This document shows, one piece after another, positions 23,500 through 33,874 of a stretch of 64,000 nucleotides of DNA. The stretch's first letter is position 1, and each line of letters starts with the position of its first letter. The DNA is from Ignelater luminosus (lineage: Eukaryota > Arthropoda > Insecta > Coleoptera > Elateridae). The stretch spans positions 62,001 to 126,000 of the forward strand of contig VTPC01001063.1 of the NCBI GenBank assembly GCA_011009095.1, given 5' to 3'. The notes below the pieces were generated by a model. The model did not search any database and was not told the DNA's origin. It saw nothing but the letters and a program-made list of their open reading frames with translations. The position numbers and the translations under genes are program-made.

Positions 23500-26165
23500 A
23501 GGTGTAGAGGATATTCTTTCTTCTTTTCTATATTTCATTGACTATCTCCTTTCATTTCTTCCGGTCTTTAGATTGTACCTCAGCTTCTTTCCAATCCAGT
23601 TAATTTTCCTTCAAAATACTAGCCAGCTCTCCATCCAGTGTCTTCCTAGGTCTGCCACTTCTTCCTTTACCTATTTTTCTTGCCTCCCATATTTTCTTAA
23701 CTTGCCTGGTTTTATCTAGCCTATTCATATATCCCCACCATCTTAACTGTGCTTTCTAAATATATTTGCTGACACTTTCTACTTTCAGTCTTTCTCTTAT
23801 AGTTTCATTTCTAATTTTGTCCGTTAGAGTGACATTTGCTACCATTCGCAAATACTTCATTTTAGTTGCTTGATGTCGTTTTGTAGCCTATCTGTTACCA
23901 CCTATGTCCCACTTCCATATAACAAAGTTGGCAGGTATACTCTCATATAAACCGCTTTTTTGTTTTTGTACTAATTTCTTTCTTGTTGATAAAACCATTT
24001 TTCATTGCATGAAATACTTTCACTATCGCTGTTATTCTGTTATTAATTTCTGTCGCAAACTTTCGTGTTTTATCTATAGACGTTTCTAAATATTTCATGC
24101 TGTTGACTTGCTCTACTTTTTTGTCATTAACTTGTATATTATCTATTATTTCTTCGTTAGATATGACAATGATTTTAGTTTTATCCGTATTGATTTTTAT
24201 TCGTTTTTTGTGTAGTGCTGTTGTTTATATGTTTATGTTGTTCTATAGTGCTTTTTCGTTATTTGCTATCAGTACGATATCATCGCATTCACTTATTTTT
24301 ATGTTTTGTAGTCTGTTGTATCTTGCATCTATCTTTATGGATCTTTTGCTGGATTCTCTTATTATTTCGTTGATGTATAAGATAAACAGTAGCGGGTTAA
24401 GCACTCCTTCCTGTCTTACCCCCTTTGTTGTGATAAATATTTCTGTTTTTTCATTTGCTACTCTTACTGTGTTACTACTGTCTTTATATGGTAATTTAAT
24501 TCCTTCTATCAGTTTTGCATCCACTTTATATTTTTCTAGAGTTATCCATATTTCTTTTCGCAGTACCTTGTCAAACGATTTGTCCATGTCAATAAAGCAG
24601 AGGTGTAATTGCATGTTGTGTTTTAGATATTTTTCAGATAGGTTCCTTATTGTAAATATATGATCTTGTGGGCTATATCCTGGTCTAAAAACACTTTGAG
24701 TTTCATGAATCTTACTTTCTGTAGCTTGTCTAAGTCTTTTCTTCAGCACTTTTTCATACACTTTACACGCAGTACAGAGGAGTGATATTCCTCTATAGTT
24801 GCTACATGCTTTTCGGTCTCCTTTTTTGTACAGAAGTACTATTACTGGTGCTTTCAAGTCATTAGGCACTTCCTGCGTTTCCCATGCTGTTTCTGTTATT
24901 TCGTGAAGTAAGTCTAGACCCATTTCACTCATATACTTGAGCATTTCAGCCTTTACATTGCCTATTCCTGGAGATTTTCCATTTTTTAGTGTTTTTATGG
25001 CTTCGTTAACTTATTCCTTTCTTATTCTATTATTCTCTTCAACAGGAGTTAATTCAATTTTATTGTTCGCTTCTCTCTTGCCTATTTCCAGTGCTTCTAA
25101 CATTTCTTTAAAGTATTCATTCCTTCTTTTTATTATCTTTGTTGTTTCTGTTAAAATTTCTCCATTTTTATTTTTGATTTGTTTCACTGTTTTTTTTTCT
25201 CTTCTTTCATATTTTTTGGGCTCTGTAAAATAGTTTTTGGTTGTTTTTACTATTATCTTCCATTCTTTTACCAAAGTCTTTCTATTATAGGACTGTATTG
25301 TTTGCAACCTTAAGTATTCTTTCCATACTTCTTTTTTAATCTTGACCACTTTTTTAACTTTCTCATTCCACTAGTGTGTGTTCTTTCCATACTCCAGCTT
25401 CTGTTTCAGTTTTCTTACTTTGCTTTTTTCTAGTTTTTTAGCAGCCTTATTCCATTTCCACTCAGTGTCTTCAATTGTAATTTTGCTACAACCAATTTTA
25501 ACCTTCTTGCCATTTTTTCTTTCTTCTGCTGCTTTCTTCATAATTTCTTTCTGTATCTCCCTTTCACCTTTTGTCTAGTCATTGTTGATATAGATGTTTT
25601 CCGCTTTGATCATTCTTAATCTTGATTTATTTTTCATAACTGCTTCTTTATCATTTTTATTTTCCAATTTTATCAAACAGGTTTTTCCTCCTAATCTGTG
25701 GGTTGATTTAATATTTACATCAACCTGCAGTTGTTGTTTTAAAAAGTTTTCCATTACGTCTTGTAGTTGTACTGAATAGTATGTATGTATGTTCAGTCCG
25801 TATATTACCACGTTATTCTTCCTCTTTTCCTTTTCTATCCATTCAATGCTCTCTTTGACTTCTGCCAACTCTTTTTTCATCTCTTGATTTTGCTTCTTCA
25901 GTTTCTTATTTTCTTTTTTTAGATTTTCTGAATCCTTTTTTAAACTTAACATTTCATCTTTGTATTGTTTCTGCTCTTCTCTCATTTCACCCGATTCCAT
26001 TTTTAGTTCCTTTATCATTCTTATCAGCTGTTCTTGTTTGTGAGATTTTTCGGGTGATCTTGGTGTTCTTTTACTTTTTTCAAAAGCGTCTATTTCTTTA
26101 TTCCAAACTCTTCGTTTTTTACGCCCTTCATCCGTTGAATACTTTTCACTATTAATCTTTAAATA
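23500..26165 (-). pseudogene. LINE retrotransposon: ORF1 fused to RT, endonuclease missing
   Basis: On the minus strand the relic starts with an ORF1 rich in Lys and Glu (coiled coil, 25,830-26,018). A nucleic-acid-binding domain follows with NNVVIYGLN, HRLGGKTCLIK and AENIYINND (to 25,575). The frame then runs straight into the pre-RT linker (WNEKVKKVVKIKKEVWKEYL, about 25,330-25,375). The apurinic endonuclease domain that should lie between is absent. The RT follows: CSNYRGISLL, QSVFRPGYSPQDHIF, motif A as FIDMDKSFDKV, GVRQEGVLNPLLFILYINEI, and CDDIVLIANN, where the catalytic YADD box reads ECDD. The tail to about 23,510 carries the usual GRPRK-like block and KDRKK. Many stops and frameshifts are present. 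A TA run at 23,466-23,477 may be the 3' tail. Confidence 0.85.
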
Positions 26166-26169
26166 TTTA

Positions 26170-28266
26170 AGTTAGGTTTTAGAGGGTTTTGCAATAATAA
26201 AATTAATTAAATCACAACCCTCAAGTGAGTGGGTATATTTATATGCTTTACTGTTATTTGGGTTGCCTAGCAGAACCTCGAAAGAACGGAAAGTATTATC
26301 ACTTAAGTCAACCTTTCGGAACTGATAGTACTTATCTCTTACTACTATTTATTATTTACTTAATATATTTCTAGCATATTAAATAAAATATATGTGTTTT
26401 TGTAAAATACAATTTTTCAAAAAAAATAGAATTACCCTAAGTAAGTAAAAAAATATTGACGAAAAAGATTTTCTGAAAATAAAAAATATTGTAAATTTCA
26501 TTGCTCTTCTATACATTTTTTTGTTTTTTGTTAGATCATCAGAGACAAAACGTTTTCTTTTTTTAAATAAACAAAATATAAGAGACAACTAAAACAACCT
26601 TTTCAGCATTACAATCTCAAGTGTAAAAAAAAGCTTGAGATGGCCAAACAAGGCTATTACATAGAAAATGAAAATGTTGAATCAGCGTTTACGAGTATGT
26701 CTTATTTATTCTAGGGTTATATACCGAGTGTTATTTAATCCAAACCAACTTATCTAACTTATTCTTACTTCTTTAGAAATCTGTTAAAATTTAGTTTATT
26801 TCAGTGTTTGCGTTTAACTGCCTATTTAAATTTTTCTTCCTTAAATTAATTTTTCAGGGAAATCAAAGGAAGCGACTTAAAGATCATGCAAGAAAAACCA
26901 CAATCAATTTGTGTTAAATTTCAGCATTTTTTTGTTAGAAACAATATTCGTAAAAATTAAATCGTTTATTGTTAAAACATCAACCGGTGAACCATTTACA
27001 TGCTTCAATCTAAGGAGGTTTGGAATTGTAGTAACGGATAAAACAATTTAAAGACAAATTACTTTTTGGCATTTAACAATTTTTATTTTTATTAAATGAA
27101 AGGTGTGCAGGAGTAGAATATTTGTGATTTTATTTTTGTGTTGCTGTCTGAACCACATATACCACTGCAATATACTACAACGTGTATAAAAAATTGCTTA
27201 ACAAATGGAGAACTTCATTGATATTGATTTTCTGACAAAACTTCACCTTTTCAGATAAGTCTTGCTTCCATTTAAATGACAAACTGTACCCTCAGAATGG
27301 CTTCATCGTATGCAGGGTGTGCAATAACTAACCAATAATTTTCTGAAATGTAGGGTGTTAGGGAATGCTACCGAAAACAAGATAAAACGGATTCTAGATG
27401 ATTAGACAAATATTTTTTTTAAAGAAGCCAATGGTCGATTCATCTTTTAAAAGAGTTATCAGCTTTTAGAGTTTTTAACTTTCGTCTGCATCGTCAAGTT
27501 TGTTAAAATATCAAAAATATCTATTAAGAAAAGTTGTAAAAAAACACTTCTAGACATGCATCTATAGAAAAAATCCCCGCCCGCTCATACACTCCCTCAA
27601 AAAGGTGGAGGCGTTTCACAAGAAAGATCCTCCTGCAGATGGCTCTTTTTTTCTAACGTAATCTGGCGGTCGCACATGACGACGCGGTGGTGAAAAGTGT
27701 TTAAAGGGAGTCAATTACGGATCTGATAAAAATTTTAAAGGTCTGTACTAACGTCCGTGGATGGCAGCCTGAAATTCCACTATTGAGTCTGGAAAGAAAC
27801 CTGCGTTGCGCTGCTTAACAATGAATGATGTTAGTTTTTTGAGAATTTCGTTGATTTTTTACGTTCAGATTCAAGTTTCCAATCGTTCGAATTTGAACGT
27901 CCGGATTATCGACGTTACCCACGTGACAGTTAATCTGTGAATCGGAACAAGCGGTCATCTTGGTCCTTGGAGCGGGGTATGTTGTAACAGTAAAAGATGA
28001 TTAAGAGAGGCAAACAGATTGACTATTGGAAAACGCCAACTTTTACATGTATTGTAATCTACAGCAGTTGGGATTTCGATCTCGTGCATGGAGCTGTTTC
28101 ATGTGTTAGGAAAAAGAGAATGTGTACAGCCAACATGTGTAGAGTCCAAGTTATACTTAGTTAATTACATATTAGAAAAATATAACTCAAGTGAAAAATG
28201 CTCACATAAATATAAATCTGATCTGTAAAATTACATTCATCGATTTTCAATGGTCCTGTATAAAAG
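26170..28266. other. AT-rich non-coding stretch
   Basis: No gene recognised. CAGGGTGTG near 27,317 and TAGGGTGTTAGG near 27,352 resemble the ACAGGGTG termini but lack a partner. The 27.55-27.97 kb part is less AT-rich and may include the upstream end of the Transib element, but I could not place a Transib TIR. Confidence 0.35.
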
Positions 28267-29448
28267 ATGGAAGCAAAGCTATTCGAATACCGCAAAATTC
28301 GTAAAAAAACAAAGACTGGCTTAATTCGTCTATGGCTTTCCCGTTCCAGATAAACAATTACCTATTCTAGACAGAAAAGGTTTAGGAACACCTGCTTGAA
28401 CAAATGCTTTGAAGACAGCAGCGAAAAAACAAAACGAAGAAAAGTCTAACACCTTTTGACAAAAAGTAGCCCAAACGAGCTGAACCATGCTATATCAGTC
28501 TCTTTAAGAAGTGGTCGTAGAAATCTAGCATTTCTTTTAAAAGAAGGGGGTAAATCACCTAAAAGGGCTACCAAGATAAAAAGAATCTATAAATCAAGAA
28601 GTAATGCAATAAAACCTTATAGTCCAGAAGAAGCCTTAGACTTAATAATTCGGTTAAAATTAAGCAAAAAAGTATCAAACTTTAAGGTCAGAAGCAAGAA
28701 ATAAAAATGTCAATTTACATCCATTCAATAATAAAGTAGGAGGAATAAAGCAACCTTGATATCCCAACGAAGATATTCAAGTAACAGAAATCTCTGCCGA
28801 AGTTAAACTTCAAGCGCTGTTTGATCATATCACAAGAAGAATTGCTGCTACTCAAGAAGAAGATATTACAAATAAACTAGAAAATATTCTACCAAACTCC
28901 ATAGATTGTATATATAAATACGGATGTGATGACAGCTCTTCTCAAAGCCAATGTAATGAAATATTTACATCTTCGGGACAACATGATAATTCATCTGTAT
29001 TTATTTCTTCTATTGTTCCAGTTCAATTGCAAACTTGCATCAAATAAAGAAAAGATAATACTGTGGCAAAATCCAAGACCAGACTCCACAAGATTCTGCA
29101 GAGCCATAAGATTCCAGTTTTTTAAAGAATCGATAGGGATAATAATTAATGAGAGAAATTACATCGATAATCAAATTAAAAGACTAACTTCAACTACCAT
29201 CAAAATAGGAAACCAAAAGCTGAAAGTTACTTCTAAACTGATTTTTGCAATGGGCGACGGAAAAGTCTGTAATGCCGTAACAAACACCTTCTTTCAAAGA
29301 TGTTACATTTGTGGAGAACTTCCCAAAGATATCAACAATTTAGAAAATTGATACAACAAGAAGGTTGATAAAGAACATTTCGAATTTGGTCTTTCTCCTC
29401 TTCACGCGTGGATACGATTTTTTGAATGTCTTCTGCACATATCGTATA

Positions 29449-30730
29449 CCTAGTACTTCCATAATTTCTATCACAAACATTTTTGCCTATGAAATAAAAA
29501 CTACAAATGTTTTTTCTACCATTCTTTTGTCATTTATTTACCATTAACAAAGAAAAATACAAAACATCTATTCAAAATGATTGCCATTTGCCCTTATACA
29601 AGCTTTAAGTCGATTGGGCCAATCGTCTATTGCAGCACGCAGTACCTATACAAGAAAGGTAGACACCGCCCGAGTAAGAGCTCGCTTTAGGGACTCAATG
29701 TTTGGGTGTCTCGTAGAGCAAGCCATAGCCTCCAAAGTGGACCACAATTTATAGTCCAGTGGATTCAGGTCGGGGCTCGCAGCAGGCCAATCCTCCGGGA
29801 AAATAAATTCTGGCACATTTTCCTTAAGCCATCTTTGAGTCGTTTTGGCCTTATGTGCAGGTGCAGTCTTGAAATAAAGGTTGATTGAGTGGATTCACAA
29901 CTGGCTTTAAAACGGTCTCTTGATATGTTTTGGCGGATGTTTTCACGCCTTTTTTGCAAAATGAAGAGAAATCACTCCCTCATACGCAACTCCCCACCAA
30001 ACCATAATCGAGGCGGGATGGTAACCTCGCTAAAACTTTGGAATAAGCTCTGATGCTTCTTTTGACGAATGAGCATATATTCTATCATTCTGTTTGTTAA
30101 ATGACTCTTTTATTATGAAAATCTTCTCGCCCGTAAAAAAATATTGCGGTGTTTGTTATCCGCGTATCGAGCTAAGAGCTGCTTGCATTTTTCCTCCCTT
30201 TTCTTATTTAACTCCACAGTAAGCAGTTGCCCGGTGTGTCTTTTATATGCACTTAATCCCAAATCATGCTTCAAAATACGAGACATTGGTACATGAGATA
30301 TTTTCATCTCGCGAGCCATAATTTTTTGTTTTCGAACAGGATATCGTTGAATTCGGGCGTTTACCACTTTTATGGTTTTTGGTGTTCGAATACTGCGTGG
30401 GCTTCCAGATTTTGGACGGTCTTCTACTCCTCCAGTATCTTTAAACAACTTTACAGCTCGATACACGAACCTACGGCTAATACCTAGCGGCTGTAACGTC
30501 GAGAAAGTTTTCCCTCTTTCCATACCGCACTTATAAAGTCCAACTACAACAATCGTATTTTCTTTATCACCACAATTCATTTTTCAAAACACCTTATTTG
30601 TTAAAACGTCTACACGTATTTGAGGTGTAAAGATCAACAATCCAATGACACATAACATAAACCTGCTGCGCTTGTTTTTATTCATAGCAACTAATATTAT
30701 TCTTGTGACAGTATTTATGAAAGTACTAGG
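29449..30730 (-). mobile_element. DD37D (maT-like) Tc1/mariner element, 1,282 bp, nested
   Basis: The element is delimited exactly. The left end CCTAGTACTTCCATAATTTC starts at 29,449 and the right end, on the minus strand from 30,730, is CCTAGTACTTTCATAAATAC. TA duplications flank it (29,447-29,448 and 30,731-30,732). TIR similarity runs on with gaps for about 60 bp (both contain CTATGAA, then TAAAAAC). It sits inside a codon of the Transib pseudogene, so it inserted after Transib arrived. Its transposase is on the minus strand. Confidence 0.93.
29568..30580 (-). pseudogene. DD37D (maT-like) transposase pseudogene
   Basis: The frame starts MNCGDKENTIVVVGLYKCG at 30,580. The paired helix-turn-helix region follows (GISRRFVYRAVKLFKDTGGV, RPKSGSPRSIRTPKTIKVV, then PVRKQKIMAREMKI). 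After YADNKHRNIF a frameshift occurs (about 30,130) at the D1 motif, which reads FFTGEKIF where the family has FTDEKIF, so D1 is Gly. MVWWGVAYEGV follows. A second shift sits beside D2 (FQD, then APAHKAKTTQ). D3 is in SPDLNPLDYKLW, spaced as in DD37D once the shift is allowed for. The end IRANGNHFE, stop, at 29,568 gives about 337 codons, near family size. Further stops lie at about 29,685 and 29,880-30,045. Inactive. Confidence 0.88.
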
Positions 30731-31422
30731 TAGATTTCGAATTAAGAAGTGGCAAATAAGAAGCGAAAAAGAAAAGAAACAATTTAAAATGCAAAAACAG
30801 AGAATTCATAATGAATTCAGGAAGCGAGTGGGACTTATTGTAAACCAACCCAAACCAGGAGGTGGGACGTCAAACCATGGCAACACTGCTAGACGATTGT
30901 TTGGAAATCCTGCAATATCCTCGAAAATCACAAGAGTTAGTGAGATTCTTATACACAGATTTGGCGTGATTTTGCTGGCGATTTCAAGCAGTTCGGCAAT
31001 AAATATATCTGAATTCCATAAATATACATCTGAAACTGCCAAACTATATATTCAGTTATATAATTGGTACTACATGCCGCCTTCAGTACATGAAGTTCGG
31101 ATTCATGGTGCGGAAATGATACAATCAGCCATGCTTCCCATAGGGCAACTATCTGAAGAAGCTTTAAAAGCTCGGAATAAAGATTTTCGGTATTATTGTT
31201 GGGAACATACAAGAAAAGTTTTACGGGAACACAGTAATAAAGATCTTTCGTTCGCCTTATTGATGTCATCAGATCTAGTCATTTCTAGTAACATTAATTT
31301 AAAAAAAAACCAAAATAATACCTGCTGATGTGATGTCGTTGTTACTGAGTCCAGAACATAAAGCATCCGAATCTATTGAGACGTCAGATTCTGATGGTGA
31401 AGATTCCTCATCTTCCAACTAA

Positions 31423-32024
31423 ACAAATGCAATGTACAACTAGGCTGTTACCACTATTTATCATAAAATGAATATCAGTTTTTAATATTTTAATGTTAAT
31501 ACATTAGATTTTTATAATTCTTATATTTATATCTCAATTTTTTGCAATTTTTTGTTTCATTTGTAATAAAATGTTGTTTTTTATTGACATACACCGAACA
31601 CCGAAGCAACAACTAATTTAACTCTGTCTATGGATTTTGCAGGATACATTTTGGTCTTTTTGCGAGTTTCTCAAAGCAGTTTTTCTGTAACTGCTCTCAT
31701 CCAGTTGTCGGCCGGCATTTTTTAGTAATTTGTGACAGATGTTTATATTTTGCATTCATGAACTTTACCAACAAGTTTACATGATCTTGGTAATACCGGT
31801 ACGTTTGATGTCATAAAACAATAATTTGATATTATTAAATTGCTGTATTATCTGACTGTATAATACTTAAAAATAATTTTTAAGTATTAGTATAGAGCTG
31901 GACTTTAATTATTTAAAATTTAAAATGTATTAACTTACAACGCTTCGTGACTTAATTATTTAGTAGTTACCATTTAATGATAATGAGAGGGTAATTACGA
32001 TTACATAATTGGATTTAGAAATAT
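31423..32024. other. Short AT-rich gap between Transib and fold-back element
   Basis: This should contain the 3' end of the Transib element. I did not find a clear terminal repeat. Confidence 0.4.
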
Positions 32025-32727
32025 ACAGGGTGAGTTTTTTCCGATGTTTAGTATGGGGATCTCGGAAACTAGCGGAGGTAGAGAGACGATTAAATGGGGA
32101 AAGAATTGCAGTTTTGCGAGCTGAATTTAATGAGCTTTTTGCTTTTTTGAAAAAATGCATGGCTAACTAGATATATCGCAAAAATAATTTTTTTGTTATT
32201 CTGTTTGATGCCTATAGCTCTGTTATTATTGACTTTAGAAAAAATGTGTAAAGGAAACAGTTGTAGGTAATTATGTGCTTAATAATACAGTGTAACCGAA
32301 GTTTTTATTTAAGCTGTAATTTTTGAGTTATGGCACAAGCTTGTGTTTTTTCTAATGGAAACCATAGTCGGCCATGACGTTATAAAAAAGGCCCTATTTC
32401 AACGATTCTAACGATATACCACTTGACATAGTTAGTTTTATAAATTTATATTTTATGGCCTTGTTTTTTTTCATTTTCGAACTGTTCAAGTAGTACGCTT
32501 TGGAAACAATTGATAGATGCGCGCATCGCGTTTAATAATAAAATTCAAGTTAGTTATTAAAATTTTTATTTTAATTTTGAAATTATGAACAATTATTTTA
32601 AATAAAAATAATTTCTGAGAAATCAATAAACAGAGAACGACAAACGATAAATTAAGAAACAATAAAGGAAATTAGAATATAAAGCAGTACCAAAACAACG
32701 TAATTAAAGTAAGTAAAGTATTTAAGA
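32025..32727 (+). repeat. Left arm of fold-back element
   Basis: Starts ACAGGGTG and carries the TATGGGGATCTCGG block near its outer end. It ends AAGTATTTAAGA, directly before the stop codon of the transposase fragment. Confidence 0.93.
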
Positions 32728-32893
32728 CTAAACATGTTCAAAAGGTCCAACATTATGATTAATGTACAAGTTACACCTTTTTAAAACAGAATTTCTTGCT
32801 TTTTTAACGGAACATACATCAATATTGGCAAAAACTTCTAGTACAGCTTCTCTAAGGTCATCTACTGTGTCGTACTTTGATATATCCTATCTT
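32728..32893 (-). pseudogene. C-terminal fragment of an IS630/Tc1-like transposase
   Basis: The minus strand reads VDDLREAVLEVFANIDVCSV, then KKARNSVLKRCNLYINHNVG and PFEHV, with stop codon at 32,728-32,730. This matches the usual C-terminus of the large insect DDE_3 transposase group whose N-terminus carries the DUF4817 helix-turn-helix (pattern D-L-R ... R-R-x5-R-L-x2-C-I ... G-G-x-F-E-H-L). Only about 50 residues survive, and the catalytic residues are not included. The stop codon touches the inner edge of the left arm, so that arm corresponds to the 3' untranslated region plus terminus of the parent element. Confidence 0.7.
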
Positions 32894-33144
32894 TTCATTT
32901 TTGACACAAAATGTAACACTCAATCATATCACGCTTTTCTTGATTAGAAAAATTTATATTGATAATTTACAAAACCAAAATCAACATTAATTAGAAACTA
33001 AATGATTTGCACCTATCAATAGGTAATTGTCGTTTGCATCTGTTAATTGTTTCCATAGCATACTATATTAACAGCATTTTTAGTTTTTAGTTACAGCTAT
33101 GAGTGAAGTACCTATTTTTATCTAAATCTGCTTTGTTCATTTAC

Positions 33145-33870
33145 CTTAAATACTTTACTTACTTCAGTTACATTGTTTTGGTACTACTTTATTTATATCC
33201 TAATTTCTTTTAGTGTTTCTTAATTTATCGTTTGTCATTCCCTGTTTATTAGTTTTTCAGAAATTGTAACTTCAGCGGAATAAACATTTCACACCAAAAT
33301 AATTATGTTTATAATTTCTAAATTAAAAGAAAAATTTTAATAACTAACTTAAATTTTATTATTAAACGCGATGCACATCTATCAATTGTTTCCATAGCGT
33401 ACTACTTGAACAGTTCGAAAATGAAAAGAAAAAAAGGCTATAATTTATTTATTTATAAAAATAACTATGTCAAGTTGTATATCGTTAGAATCGTTGAAAA
33501 AGGGCCTTTTTTATAAAGTCATGGCCGACTATGGTTTTCATTAGAAAAAACACAAGTTTGTGTTATAACTCAAAAATTATAACATAAATAAAAACTTCGG
33601 TTAGACTGTATTATTAAGCACATAATTACCTACAACTTTTCCTTTATACATTTTTTCTAAAGTCAGTAATATCAGAGTTGTAGGCACTGAACAAGATAAC
33701 AAAAAAACTATTTTTGCGAGATATCTAGTTAGCCATGCATTTTGTCTAAAAAACAAGAAGCTCATTAAGTTAAGCTCGTAAAACTGCAATTCTTTCCCAA
33801 TTTAATCGTCTCTCTATCTCCGCTAGTTTTCGAGATCCCCATACTAAACATCGAAAAAAACTCACCCTGT
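33145..33870 (-). repeat. Right arm of fold-back element
   Basis: Inverted copy of the left arm. It is 23 bp longer because of small insertions, for example around 33,250-33,300. Confidence 0.93.
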
Positions 33871-33874
33871 ATAT

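Larger units (their letters stand above)
28267..31422 (+). pseudogene. Transib/RAG1-like transposase, split by a transposon
   Basis: Transib transposases are the relatives of the RAG1 recombinase. The N-terminal part (from about 28,267, MEAKLFEYRK) includes SPEEALDLIIRLKLSKK. The catalytic positions are visible: D1 in YKYGCDDSSS (codon 28,928-28,930), D2 in GDGKV (29,256-29,258) and E in LSEEALKARNK (31,155-31,160). A CYIC pair follows D2 at the distance of the C-x2-C zinc ligands in RAG1, and VHEVRIH before the Glu matches the RAG1 His-x4-His pair. GNTARR and LSPLHAWIRFF are also kept. The frame ends at stop 31,420-31,422 after an acidic tail (DSDGEDSSSSN). Lesions include stops at about 28,440 and 29,349, and frameshifts near 28,700, 29,040 and 31,310. 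A DD37D element (29,449-30,730) interrupts it. The second Asp is in the exon-like block just before that insertion. Confidence 0.85.
32025..33870. mobile_element. Fold-back element with ~0.7 kb inverted arms (1,846 bp)
   Basis: The left arm (32,025-32,727) and the right arm (33,145-33,870) are inverted copies at roughly 90-94% identity by eye, with a few small indels. The termini are ACAGGGTGAGTTTTTTCCGA and, on the minus strand, ACAGGGTGAGTTTTTTTCGA. Both outer flanks are ATAT (32,021-32,024 and 33,871-33,874), consistent with a TA or ATAT duplication. The 417-bp spacer begins with the C-terminal end of a transposase in minus orientation. The element cannot code for its own movement and was probably mobilised in trans. 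Confidence 0.93.

Noticed and set aside
23309..24663. Plus-strand open frames of 136 and 188 codons
   Set aside because: These are antisense shadows of the LINE reverse transcriptase on the minus strand.
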